A stretch of DNA of 64,000 bases from JAEUHQ01 sp964538915 (GTDB lineage: Bacteria > Planctomycetota > UBA1135 > UBA2386), in NCBI GenBank assembly GCA_964538915.1, contig CAZIFB010000014.1, positions 1 through 64,000 of the forward strand, written 5' to 3'. This document shows positions 25,066 through 33,565 of this stretch, piece after piece (within the stretch, counting starts at the first letter, position 1; the number at the start of each line of letters is the position of its first letter). The notes under the pieces are model-generated. The model was not told the origin of the DNA, made no database searches, and saw only the letters and a list, made by a program, of their open reading frames with translations. The position numbers and the translations under genes were made by a program.

Positions 25066-26076
25066 TCAGCGGTTGCCGTACTGCTGCTGGTAGTAGGCCT
25101 GGTAGGCGCCGCTGCGAACTCGCTCCCACCACGCCTTGTTCGCGACGTACCAGTCGATCGTGCGGCGCAAACCCTCTTCGAACGTGTGCCGCGGTGTCCA
25201 GCCGAGCGTCGCGCGGGCCTTGCTCGAGTCCATCGCGTAGCGGCGGTCGTGCCCCGGACGGTCCTTCACGTACCCGATCAGGTCCTCGCCCTTGCCGAGC
25301 AGCTTCAGGATCTCCTTCACGACGAAGATGTTCTCGCGCTCGGCGTCGCCGCCGAAGTTGTAGACCTCGCCCGCCTTGCCGCGCTCCATCGCCGCGCGGA
25401 TGCCGTCGCAGTGGTCGGTCACGTAGATCCAGTCGCGCACGTTCTTGCCGTCGCCGTAGACCGGCAGCTTCTTGCCCTCGAGCGCGTTCGCGATCATCAG
25501 CGGGATCAGCTTCTCGGGGAATTGGAACGGACCGTAGTTGTTCGAGCAGCGCGTGATCACGCAGTCCATGTGGTGCGTGTGCACCGCCGCGCGCACCAGC
25601 AGATCGCTGCCTGCCTTGCTCGCCGAATACGGCGAATTGGCCTGCATCGGCGTCTCCTCGGTGAAGTAGCCCCACGGGCCGAGCGAGCCGTAGACCTCGT
25701 CCGTGCTGACGTGCACGAACCGCTGCACCTTGTAGATGCGGCTCTTGTCGAGCAGAACCTGCGTGCCGATCACGTTCGTTCGCACGAACGCGGTAGCGTC
25801 CAGCACCGAACGATCGACGTGACTCTCGGCCGCGAAGTGCACCACCACCTCGGGGCGGTGCTCCGCGAACACCTTCTCCATCTCGACCGGGTCGGCGATG
25901 TCGCCCTTGCAGAACGTGTAGCGCTGGTGGCGCTCGATGTCGGTCAGGTTCTCGAGGTTGCCGGCGTAGGTCAGTGCATCGAGGTTGACGACCTGGTGGT
26001 CGCTGCCGAGCAGCAGCATCCGGACGAAGTTCGAACCGATGAAGCCGGCGCCGCCGGTGACGAGGATCTTGCTCAC
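25066..26076 (-). CDS. rmlB: dTDP-glucose 4,6-dehydratase
   Basis: 336 residues. Extended short-chain dehydrogenase that converts dTDP-glucose to dTDP-4-keto-6-deoxyglucose with bound NAD. Motifs: KILVTGGAGFIGSNFVRMLL, NLDALTYAGNLENL, FAAESHVDRSV, the catalytic STDEVYG with its Asp-Glu pair, YSASKAGSDLLVRA (YxxxK), CSNNYGPFQFPEKLIPLMI, and VRDWIYVTDHCDGI. All are typical of RmlB. GTG 26076 is immediately before the first strand. It is the last gene of the nucleotide-sugar unit, 94 bases after rmlD. Confidence 0.96.
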   Translation of the reverse strand: MSKILVTGGAGFIGSNFVRMLLLGSDHQVVNLDALTYAGNLENLTDIERHQRYTFCKGDIADPVEMEKVFAEHRPEVVVHFAAESHVDRSVLDATAFVRTNVIGTQVLLDKSRIYKVQRFVHVSTDEVYGSLGPWGYFTEETPMQANSPYSASKAGSDLLVRAAVHTHHMDCVITRCSNNYGPFQFPEKLIPLMIANALEGKKLPVYGDGKNVRDWIYVTDHCDGIRAAMERGKAGEVYNFGGDAERENIFVVKEILKLLGKGEDLIGYVKDRPGHDRRYAMDSSKARATLGWTPRHTFEEGLRRTIDWYVANKAWWERVRSGAYQAYYQQQYGNR

Positions 26077-26170
26077 GCGCAGAAGGAAACCCCCCGGCAT
26101 CCCCACGGGCAAGCGTCTTCGCCGGCGATGTCCCTTTGTGCGAAGGCGCGCCGACGACGCGCGGTCGGCG

Positions 26171-27109
26171 TCAGTACTGCTTTCCGCGCAGCGGACCCGA
26201 GCCGCCCTTGTCGTCGGGGCGCGGCGCCGCCGCCTCCGCCGCCTGCATCTGTGCATCGAGCACCAGGTGGCGCTTCAGCGCGTCGACGTAGTGCGGCAGA
26301 CGCTTGCCGCGCAGCACCGCGAGTTTGTCCGTGTCGAGAACCGACCACGCCGGGCGTGCCGCCGGACGCTTCAGCTCCGCAGCGGTCTGCGTCCCGACGG
26401 CGACGTGGCCGAGTCCCGATTCGCGCAGGATGTCGACCGCGAACTGGTGCCACGAGCACTGCCCTTCGTTCGCGGCGTGGTAGATGCCGCCCGCCGGCCT
26501 CTTGTCCGCGATGTCCAGGAGCGCCTCGGCGAGGTCGTGCGTCATCGTCGGCCGACCGACCTGGTCCGTGACGACTTTCAGCGGCTGCCCGGACTTCGCG
26601 CGATCGAGGATCGCGCGGGGGAAGTTCTTGCCGCCCGGGCCGAAGACCCACGACGTGCGCACGACGTAGAAGTCGGGCCGTGCGTGCGCGAGCACCGCTT
26701 CCTCGCCGAGGCGCTTGCACGCGCCGTAGACGGAGAGCGGCTTCGGCGCCGAGTCGACCGCGTAGGGCACTCCGTCCTGCGTGCCGTCGAACACGAAGTC
26801 GGTGCTCACGTACGACATGCCGGCGCCGTTCTGCGCCGCGGCCTCGGCGACCCACGCCGTCGCGAGGCCGTTGATCCGGTACGCGAGGAGCGGCTCGGCC
26901 TCGCAGCCGTCGACGTTCGTGATCGCACCGCAGTGCACGACGAAGCGCGGCTTGTTCGCGGTCACCACGGCCTGGATGGCCGAGCGCCGGTCGAGCGGCA
27001 TCTCCGCGAGGTCGACGCCGACGACGGTCCTGCCGCGTTGTCTGGCGAGAGCCGTCACGACGCGGCCGAGCTGGCCCGCGGCGCCGGTGACGAGGTAGTC
27101 GGTGGGCAC
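26171..27109 (-). CDS. rmlD: dTDP-4-dehydrorhamnose reductase
   Basis: 312 residues. SDR enzyme for the last step of dTDP-L-rhamnose synthesis. Motifs: YLVTGAAGQLGRVVTAL, VVHCGAITNVDGCEAEPLLAY, YVSTDFVFDGTQ, the catalytic YGACKRLGEE (YxxxK), VVRTSWVFGPGGKNFPRAIL, and VTDQVGRPTMTHDLAEALL. The C-terminal about 25 residues after HLVLDAQMQ are a disordered extension. Start is GTG 27109 with GAGG in the upstream bases. It sits between rmlA and rmlB on the same strand. Confidence 0.94.
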   Translation of the reverse strand: MPTDYLVTGAAGQLGRVVTALARQRGRTVVGVDLAEMPLDRRSAIQAVVTANKPRFVVHCGAITNVDGCEAEPLLAYRINGLATAWVAEAAAQNGAGMSYVSTDFVFDGTQDGVPYAVDSAPKPLSVYGACKRLGEEAVLAHARPDFYVVRTSWVFGPGGKNFPRAILDRAKSGQPLKVVTDQVGRPTMTHDLAEALLDIADKRPAGGIYHAANEGQCSWHQFAVDILRESGLGHVAVGTQTAAELKRPAARPAWSVLDTDKLAVLRGKRLPHYVDALKRHLVLDAQMQAAEAAAPRPDDKGGSGPLRGKQY

Positions 27110-27140
27110 GATCGGTGTCCTCGAGGGCGACGGTGGTTCG

Positions 27141-27875
27141 TCAGATGTCCATGCGGTTCGCGCCGTTCTCGCGGATCAGCGTCGCGGAACGGTAGAGCGA
27201 CTCGAACGTGCCGGCGTCCGTCCACCAGCCCTTCAGGATCTCGCACGTCAGGTTGCCGCGCCGCAGATACTCGTTGTTCACGTCCGTGATCTCGAGTTCA
27301 CCGCGGTTGCTCGGCTTCAGCGTGCGGCAGATGTCGAACACCGACGGGTCGTAGAGGTAGATGCCGATCACCGCGAGGTTGCTCTCGGGCGTCTTCGGCT
27401 TCTCGACGATCTTCTGGACCTTGCCGTCCTTGACCGAGGCGACGCCGAAGCGCTCGGGATCGTGCACTTCCTTCAGCATGATCTTGGCGCCGCCGCCCTG
27501 CTTCTTGAAGTCCTCGACGGCCTTCTTGATGTTGCCTTCGATGATGTTGTCGCCGAGCACCACGGCGATCTCCTCGCCCTCCGCGAAGTGCTCCGCGAGC
27601 TTCAGCGCATCGGCGATGCCGCCCTCACCTTCCTGGTAGGCGTAGTTGAGACGCTTCAGACCGAAGTCCGACCCGTTGCGCAGCAACTGCAGGAAGTGTC
27701 CCGCGGAGTTGCCGCCCGTGACGATCAGGATGTCCGTGATCCCGGCGTTCACGAGGCACTGGATGGGATAGAAGATCATCGGCTTGTTGAACACCGGGAG
27801 CAGGTGCTTGTTCGTGATCTTCGTGAGCGGATAGAGACGGCTGCCGAGGCCGCCGGCGAGAACGACACCTTTCAT
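27141..27875 (-). CDS. rmlA: Glucose-1-phosphate thymidylyltransferase (short form)
   Basis: 244 residues, the short form without the C-terminal extension of the about 290-residue RmlA. Makes dTDP-glucose from dTTP and glucose-1-phosphate. Motifs: nucleotide-binding VVLAGGLGSRLYPLTKITNK, PVFNKPMIFYPI, TGGNSAGHFLQLL, VLGDNIIEGNI, FGVASVKDG and VEKPKTPESNLAVIGIYLYD, with GELEITDVNN. ATG 27875 overlaps the upstream stop (ATGA). A close relative acting on another nucleotide cannot be excluded, but the context with rmlB and rmlD supports dTDP-glucose. Confidence 0.92.
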   Translation of the reverse strand: MKGVVLAGGLGSRLYPLTKITNKHLLPVFNKPMIFYPIQCLVNAGITDILIVTGGNSAGHFLQLLRNGSDFGLKRLNYAYQEGEGGIADALKLAEHFAEGEEIAVVLGDNIIEGNIKKAVEDFKKQGGGAKIMLKEVHDPERFGVASVKDGKVQKIVEKPKTPESNLAVIGIYLYDPSVFDICRTLKPSNRGELEITDVNNEYLRRGNLTCEILKGWWTDAGTFESLYRSATLIRENGANRMDI

Positions 27876-28840
27876 GCTTCAGAGCTCCGACCGGAGTGGC
27901 TCCGGTACCAGTCGAACGTACGTTTGAGACCTTCCGCGAAACCGATGCGCGGCGCGAACCCGAAGAGCCGCTTCGCGCGATCGTTCGATGCGAGGGAGTG
28001 TCGCACGTCGCCGGCGCGCGGCGGTGCGGGGATCGGCGCGGGCACCGCAAGCGAACCGCCGGCCGCGTCGGTCGCGAGCTGACGCAGGCGTTCGTACAGT
28101 TCGCGCACCGTCGTTGCGTCGCCGTAGGCGAGGTTCACCGTCTCGCACCCGGCCGTGACGCCGTCGAGGCACTGGATCACGCCGACGACGACGTCTTCGA
28201 CGTAGGTGAAGTCGCGGGACTGCAGCCCGTCGCCGTCGATGCGCGGCGCGAGGCCCTTCAGGAGCGCGCGGCAGAACGCCGCGACGACGCCCGAGTAGGG
28301 ACTGTCCGCGGTCTGGCGCGGCCCGAACACGTTGAAGAACCGCGTGACCACCACCGGCATGCCGTAGACGCGCGCGAAGGACCTGCAATACAGCTCGCCG
28401 GACAGCTTCGCGGCGGCGTAGGGCGACAGCGGATCCTCTCGCAGCCCCTCGTGCTTGTGCAGGGTCTCCTGGTTGCCGTACGCGGAGCTGCTGCCGGCGT
28501 AGACGACTCGTGCCTTCGCAGCGCGCGCCGCCTGCAGGACGACGAGCGTGCCGGTCGCGCAGGCCTGATGGGTGTCGAGCGGCTGCTCGAGGGATCGCGA
28601 CACCGAAGGCAGGGCCGCGAGGTGCACGACCTTCTTCACGTCGCGCATCGCGTTCTGGACCACGGCCGGATCGGCGACCGATCCGTGCACGAAGTCGACC
28701 GGCAGACCGTCGAGATTGGTGCGCCGCCCCGTGCTCAGGTCGTCGAGGACCGTGACGGGACGCTTCTGCCGGCACAAGTGCTCGACGACGTGCGACCCGA
28801 TGAACCCGGCGCCGCCGGTGACCAGGACCCGCTCCGTCAT
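27872..28840 (-). CDS. NAD-dependent epimerase/dehydratase (UDP-hexose 4-epimerase-like)
   Basis: 322 residues. Extended SDR: RVLVTGGAGFIGSHVVEHLC, VLDDLSTGRRTNLDGL, HLAALPSVSRSLEQP, GSSSAYG with LSPYAAAKLSGE (YxxxK), TRFFNVFGPRQ, and RDFTYVEDVVVGVI. The STGRRTNL and SVSRS strings are typical of UDP-GlcNAc or UDP-glucose 4-epimerases of the WbpP/GalE type; the exact sugar is undetermined. Both ends overlap neighbours by 4 bases (ATGA), so it is tightly coupled to rmlA downstream and the other epimerase upstream. Confidence 0.88.
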   Translation of the reverse strand: MTERVLVTGGAGFIGSHVVEHLCRQKRPVTVLDDLSTGRRTNLDGLPVDFVHGSVADPAVVQNAMRDVKKVVHLAALPSVSRSLEQPLDTHQACATGTLVVLQAARAAKARVVYAGSSSAYGNQETLHKHEGLREDPLSPYAAAKLSGELYCRSFARVYGMPVVVTRFFNVFGPRQTADSPYSGVVAAFCRALLKGLAPRIDGDGLQSRDFTYVEDVVVGVIQCLDGVTAGCETVNLAYGDATTVRELYERLRQLATDAAGGSLAVPAPIPAPPRAGDVRHSLASNDRAKRLFGFAPRIGFAEGLKRTFDWYRSHSGRSSEA

Positions 28841-29802
28841 GCCACCCGCCCCGCCGCCTTCTCTCTCTGGTACCACGCGCAGAACTTCGTCAGTCCTTCG
28901 GCGATCGGCGTGGTGCAACGGTAACCGAGTTCGCGTTCCGCCAGAGCGATGTCCGCGAACGTGATCGGGACGTCCCCGGGCTGGTCGGGCAGCACCTTCC
29001 TGCGCGCCTTGCGACCGAGGCGTTCCTCGAGCATGCGCACGAGGTCCGCGAGCGTCGTTGTCGCACTGCCGCCGAGGTTGTAGATCGCCCAGGGCGGCCT
29101 CTTCTCCGCGGCGGCGAGCACGCCGGCGACGATGTCGTCGACGTACGTGTAGTCGCGCCGAGACGAACCGTCCCCGTGGAACGGCAGCTCGGTGCCGTTC
29201 GTGATGTGGCGAGCGAACTGGTGGATCGCCATCTCCGGCCGCTGGCGCGGGCCGTAGACCGTGAAGAAGCGCAGGCACGCCACCGGGTTGCCGCGCAGAT
29301 GGTGCCACGTCGAACAGAGCAGCTCGCCGGCTCGCTTGCTCGCGGCGTACGGCGACACGGGCCGGTCCACCGGGTCGGTCTCCGCGAACGGCACCTTGGT
29401 GTTGCCGCCGTAGATCGACGAACTGCTGCCGAACACGAACACTGTCTCCCGGTCCTGGATCTGCTCCAGCAGCACCTCCGTGCCGGTGACGTTGACGTCC
29501 ATGTAGCGAACCGGGTCCAGGATCGACGGGCGCACGCCGGCGAGGGCAGCCAGGTGCACGACCGCGTGCACACCGGCGACGGCGCGTCGGCACGTCGCCG
29601 CGTCGCGCAGGTCCCCTTCGATCACTTCGAAGCGGTCCGCGCCCGAGGCGGCCAGTTCCTCCAGGTTCCGTCGCTTCAGACCGACGTCGTAGAAGGGGTC
29701 GAGGTTGTCGAGCACGCGAACGCGCACACCGGTGGCGAGGAGCCTTGCTCCGAGATGCGAGCCGATGAAGCCGGCGCCACCCGTGACCAGAACCGTGCGC
29801 AC
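28837..29802 (-). CDS. NAD-dependent epimerase, UDP-glucuronate 4-epimerase-like
   Basis: 321 residues. Extended SDR: TVLVTGGAGFIGSHLGARLL, LDNLDPFYDVGLKRRNL, which is the acidic/basic loop seen in UDP-glucuronate epimerases (CapI/GAE), HLAALAGVRPSILDP, GSSSSIYGGNTKVPF, VSPYAASKRAGE (YxxxK), LRFFTVYGPRQRPEM and RRDYTYVDDIVAGV. Probable product is UDP-galacturonate from UDP-glucuronate; assignment by motif only. GTG 29802 fits the family N-terminus; a TTG at 29856 in frame would add 18 unlike residues. It is the first gene of the five-gene nucleotide-sugar unit. Confidence 0.87.
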   Translation of the reverse strand: MRTVLVTGGAGFIGSHLGARLLATGVRVRVLDNLDPFYDVGLKRRNLEELAASGADRFEVIEGDLRDAATCRRAVAGVHAVVHLAALAGVRPSILDPVRYMDVNVTGTEVLLEQIQDRETVFVFGSSSSIYGGNTKVPFAETDPVDRPVSPYAASKRAGELLCSTWHHLRGNPVACLRFFTVYGPRQRPEMAIHQFARHITNGTELPFHGDGSSRRDYTYVDDIVAGVLAAAEKRPPWAIYNLGGSATTTLADLVRMLEERLGRKARRKVLPDQPGDVPITFADIALAERELGYRCTTPIAEGLTKFCAWYQREKAAGRVA

Positions 29803-29884
29803 GTGGGAATCGAACGAGGGGCGAGTGTGGTACCGGAAAAGTCCCGGTGAATCCAAACCTGCACCCGCTTTCCAGGCGCCTCGC

Positions 29885-29890
29885 TACGCT
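29885..29890 (+). promoter_or_regulatory. -10-like element of the 29.9 kb secreted-protein unit
   Basis: TACGCT, seven bases before ATG 29898. Supports ATG 29898 over the upstream in-frame GTG at 29847. Confidence 0.4.
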
Positions 29891-29897
29891 TCCGCGC

Positions 29898-30695
29898 ATG
29901 GTTTCGATCCACGTGGCGACCCTGATGGCGGCGCTGTTCGCCGCTGCTGTGTCGGCGCAGGCACCGGCTCCGCCGCCGGTGGACCCGGCGCTGCCCGAAC
30001 AGCTGAAGACCCTGAAGGACATGGTGGCGGATCCGAAGATGCTGATGGACTTCCAGGCCATCGGTCTCATGCAGAAGCTGGTGCAGGGCGCCGACCAGAA
30101 GAACCCCAAGGACCGCGAGCGCATTGCGAAGTCGCTCGGCGACGTGTTCCGGACGGGCAAGCTGCGCGGAGCGGACAAGGACATCCTCTACCGCGAAGCC
30201 GGTGAGGCGCTCGCCAAACTCGGCGCCGACGGCGGCAAGGAGCTGCAGAAGGCCCTCACCGACGCACGCTTCAAGGACGCATTGCCGTTGCAGGCGCAGC
30301 TGCTGCTGGCGCTCGGCCGCACGCAGGACGAACGCCAGGTCGACTGGCTCCTCGACACGGCCGTCCGCTCTCCGCACGACGAGATCCGTGCAGCCGCCGG
30401 CGAAGCGCTCGGGTCGTTCACGTCGCTCGACGTGAAGGTGCGGCGCGACATCGTGAAGGCCATGCTGCGCGAGTGGGGCAGCCTGCATTCCCTCGCGACC
30501 CAGCGCGACAGCAACGACCCCAACGCCCCCATCGACATGGGGCCCCAGAACGCCCGCCGCACGCTGAAGGCGGTCGAGGGCAAGTGGAACGACACCCTGA
30601 AGAAGCAGACCGGACTGTCGCACTCGACGTTCGAGGACTGGCAACGCTGGCTCAACAAGAACCCGAACTGGACTCCGGCCGGGGGCGGGAAATGA
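29898..30695 (+). CDS. Secreted HEAT-like protein
   Basis: 265 residues with a signal peptide (MVSIHVATLMAALFAAAVSA, cleavage near AQA). The mature part is all-helical; the middle has HEAT-like repeats (GEALAKLGADGGKELQKAL, LQAQLLLALGRTQDERQVDW, DEIRAAAGEALGSFTS). The C-terminal region ends TFEDWQRWLNKNPNW, a tail I have seen in planctomycete HEAT proteins but cannot assign. No catalytic motif. The last codons overlap the start of the CAP-domain gene (ATGA), suggesting the two exported proteins work together. Confidence 0.75.
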   Translation: MVSIHVATLMAALFAAAVSAQAPAPPPVDPALPEQLKTLKDMVADPKMLMDFQAIGLMQKLVQGADQKNPKDRERIAKSLGDVFRTGKLRGADKDILYREAGEALAKLGADGGKELQKALTDARFKDALPLQAQLLLALGRTQDERQVDWLLDTAVRSPHDEIRAAAGEALGSFTSLDVKVRRDIVKAMLREWGSLHSLATQRDSNDPNAPIDMGPQNARRTLKAVEGKWNDTLKKQTGLSHSTFEDWQRWLNKNPNWTPAGGGK

Positions 30696-31801
30696 GTCGT
30701 CTCGCCGCCGCGACGATCCTGGTCGCGGTGTCGTTCGTCCTGTCGGCCGGGAAGCCCCTCGCGGCGCAGGAACCCCAGGAGGTCCCCGCTTCGACGCTGC
30801 TCGCGCGCTTTGGCAATCGCGACCTGTCGGTCGCGGACGCACGCCGCACCGCCGACGAGCTGAAGGCGCGCCCGATCGCCGTGCGCATCGAGATGTTCGA
30901 CGCGATCCGCCGCGCGTACACCGAACGGGTCGAGAAGCTCGAACGCGAGCGCGAGAAGCTGCACAAGGACTTCACCAAGGCGGTGGCCGCGCGGCAGAAG
31001 GCCAACGTGCAGAAGCTCGGCGAGTCGAAGATCGCGGACCTGCGGAAGCGTGCGCTCGACGTGAGCGGCAGGCCCGGCCTCACGAAGGAGATGATCCACG
31101 GTGAGATGGACCCGCTCGTCGCGGAGCTGCGCACCGCGCTGTTCCCGACGGCGAAGCAGATCCTCGAACAAGACCCCGAGATCACCGCGGCGGTCGGGAC
31201 CTTCGGCGAGCGCGTCGCGGAGATCGACAGCTGGTTCGACCTCTGTCTCGAAGCGACCCAGCACGTCGACAACGACCCCGCCGGCCGTGCACACGCGGCG
31301 AAGGCTGCGGCACTGCCCACGGGCCCCGGCTCGCTGCGCGTCGACACGGAGTTCGAGAACGACTGCATCTTCGGCCTGCCGCTGGATGCCCGCGACAGCA
31401 AGGCGCTACAGACGAACGAGGCGCTGCGCAGCAAGACCGATCCGGGCGAGTTCGCCGGCACGCTCGAGCTGAACCGCATCCGCATGGTGCTGGGCCTTCC
31501 CGCCGTGCGCATCGACGAACGCCTCGGCAATGCCGCGCGCGATCACTCGAACGACATGCGCACGCTGCACTTCTTCGACCACGTGTCGCCGGTGCCCGGC
31601 AAGAAGACGTTCGGCGACCGCGCGTCCCGCGCCGGAACCAGCGCGTCGTCGGAGAACATCGCGCAGGGCCATCGAACCGGCGAGGGCGCGATCGAAGGCT
31701 GGTGGTACAGCCCCGGCCACCACAAGAACATGCTCGGCGCCGGACACACACGCACCGGACTCGGACGCAGCGAAGAGACCTGGACGCAGATGTTCGGATG
31801 A
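30692..31801 (+). CDS. Secreted CAP-domain (SCP/PR-1-like) protein
   Basis: 369 residues. Signal peptide at the N-terminus (LAAATILVAVSFVLSAG...LAAQ). Residues about 60-115 are a charged helical segment with coiled-coil character (YTERVEKLEREREKLHKDF). The C-terminal about 115 residues are a CAP domain: LELNRIRMVLGLPAVRID, ARDHSNDMRTLHFFDHVSP, ASSENIAQG and WWYSPGHHKNML, giving the usual two histidines and glutamate of the cavity. CAP proteins are secreted and of diverse function; no enzymatic activity can be deduced. Coupled to the upstream HEAT-like gene by a 4-base overlap. Confidence 0.85.
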   Translation: MSRLAAATILVAVSFVLSAGKPLAAQEPQEVPASTLLARFGNRDLSVADARRTADELKARPIAVRIEMFDAIRRAYTERVEKLEREREKLHKDFTKAVAARQKANVQKLGESKIADLRKRALDVSGRPGLTKEMIHGEMDPLVAELRTALFPTAKQILEQDPEITAAVGTFGERVAEIDSWFDLCLEATQHVDNDPAGRAHAAKAAALPTGPGSLRVDTEFENDCIFGLPLDARDSKALQTNEALRSKTDPGEFAGTLELNRIRMVLGLPAVRIDERLGNAARDHSNDMRTLHFFDHVSPVPGKKTFGDRASRAGTSASSENIAQGHRTGEGAIEGWWYSPGHHKNMLGAGHTRTGLGRSEETWTQMFG

Positions 31802-31908
31802 GCCGACGCGTCCCGGGTGGCGGCACCGACCCGCGCCTCCGGGAGCCCACACGACGCAGCCGCAAGGGCCCGGCGCGCGCGGTAGACTTGCCTGCCGGTA
31901 ACGTCCCG

Positions 31909-33558
31909 ATGCGCTCTCCCTGCTCGCAGCTGCTCCTCGCGGCCATTGCGTTCGTCGCCGCGTCCCCGGCCCAGACACCGGCGATCCCGCCCGCCGAGAA
32001 CCCGACGACGCCCGAGAAGGTCGTGCTCGGGAAGATCCTGTTCTGGGACGAGCAGTTGTCGAGCGACGACTCGGTCGCGTGCGGCACGTGCCACCAGCCC
32101 GCGTTCGGCGGCGCCGACCCGCGCGCCGCCGCGTCGATCCATCCCGGCGCCGACCGCGTCTTCGGCACGGCCGACGACGTGCGCGGGTCGTTCGGCGTGG
32201 TGCGCCAGAAGACGAACGGCGACTTCACGCGCGACGCGCTCTTCGGCCTCGGCCGCCAGGTCACGCCGCGGGTCGCGAACACCGTGCTCGGCGCTGCCTG
32301 GCATCAGCGCGTGTTCTGGGACATGCGCGCAACCGGCGAGCTCGTCGACCCCGAGACCGGCGTCGTTGTCGCGCCGTTCGGCGCGGCACTCGAGACGCAG
32401 GCCCTGGCTCCGATCATGAGCGCCGCGGAGATGGGACACGAAGGCCGCACCTGGACCGAAGTGCGCCAGAAACTCCAGCAGGTCGAGCCGCTCGCACTCG
32501 CGTCGGCGCTGCCCGCGGACGTCCAGGCCGCGCTGCAGCAGAGTCCCGGCTACCCGGGACTCTTCGCCGCCGCGTTCGGTGACTCCACGATCACCGCGGT
32601 GCGCATCGCGTTCGCGATCGCCGCGTACGAACGCACGCTGCTCCCCGACGACACGCCGTGGGATCGGTTCATGGCCGGGCAGACCAACGCGATGACGCAG
32701 GCCGAGAAGGACGGCTGGACGCTCTTCCAGACGTCGGGCCGCTGCATCGCGTGCCACTGGGCCGGCACGTTCTCCGACGACGAGGGTCACGTGCTCGGCC
32801 TGCGCCCGTCCGTCGAAGACCCGGGCGCCGCGCTGGACGCCGGCGTCGTCGGCGACCCCGGTGCGTTCAAGACGCCGACCCTGCGCAACGCCGGACTGCG
32901 GCCGCGCCTCTTCCACAACGGCCAGAGTCCGCCGCTCGGGGACCCCGCACAGCTCACCGACCCCGCGTCGACGCTGAACGTCTACCTCGAGGGCGGCGGC
33001 ACGGACCCGCACTTCCTCGACGGTTTCCTGCTCCCGCTGGGACAGCTCGGCGTCAGTACGAGCGATCTGCTCTCGATGCAGGAGTTCGTACGCACGGCGC
33101 TCACCGACCAGCGTGCGGCGCTGCGCCTGCCGCCGTTCGATCATCCCGATCTGCGCAGCACGGTCGAGCCGCCGCCGCGCGTGTTCGGCCAGGGCCGCGC
33201 CGGGTCGGTCGAGCCGTTCTTCGTGGACACCGTGCCGAGCTTCCCCGGCAACACGAACTGGAAGCTCGGTGTCGCCGCGAGCGATGGGCCGACGCTGGCC
33301 TTCGTCGCCATCGGCCTGTCGTCCTTCGAACCACCCGTGCACGTGCTGGGCGTGCCCTGGAACGTGCAGCCGCTCGTCGGCCAGCTGCTCGTCCTGCAAG
33401 GACAACTCTCCGGGCCGGCGGTCGGCACGTGGCGGCTGCCGCTGCCCGACGCGCCGTGGCTCGCGCAGGTGCCGTTCTACTTCCAGACGATCGCGTTCGA
33501 CCCGCACGCGCCGTGGGGCCTCGCCGCGAGCAAGGGCACCGAGATCTTCGTGCGTTGA
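31909..33558 (+). CDS. Exported di-haem cytochrome c peroxidase-like protein
   Basis: 549 residues. Signal peptide MRSPCSQLLLAAIAFVAASP-AQ. Two haem c sites: CGTCH near residue 58 and CIACH near 279. Surrounding strings KVVLGKILFWDEQLSSDDSV, RQVTPRVANTVLGAAWH, FWDMRA, AFKTPTLRNAGLRPRLFHNG are typical of the MauG/CcpA di-haem peroxidase family; acts in the periplasm on peroxide or an unknown substrate. The C-terminal about 120 residues (after PPPRVFGQG) are a beta-rich appendage ending GLAASKGTEIFVR, which resembles a C-terminal module repeated on many secreted planctomycete proteins. ATG 31909 begins the signal peptide; a TAGACT hexamer lies 20 bases upstream. Confidence 0.88.
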   Translation: MRSPCSQLLLAAIAFVAASPAQTPAIPPAENPTTPEKVVLGKILFWDEQLSSDDSVACGTCHQPAFGGADPRAAASIHPGADRVFGTADDVRGSFGVVRQKTNGDFTRDALFGLGRQVTPRVANTVLGAAWHQRVFWDMRATGELVDPETGVVVAPFGAALETQALAPIMSAAEMGHEGRTWTEVRQKLQQVEPLALASALPADVQAALQQSPGYPGLFAAAFGDSTITAVRIAFAIAAYERTLLPDDTPWDRFMAGQTNAMTQAEKDGWTLFQTSGRCIACHWAGTFSDDEGHVLGLRPSVEDPGAALDAGVVGDPGAFKTPTLRNAGLRPRLFHNGQSPPLGDPAQLTDPASTLNVYLEGGGTDPHFLDGFLLPLGQLGVSTSDLLSMQEFVRTALTDQRAALRLPPFDHPDLRSTVEPPPRVFGQGRAGSVEPFFVDTVPSFPGNTNWKLGVAASDGPTLAFVAIGLSSFEPPVHVLGVPWNVQPLVGQLLVLQGQLSGPAVGTWRLPLPDAPWLAQVPFYFQTIAFDPHAPWGLAASKGTEIFVR

Positions 33559-33565
33559 CGCGGGA

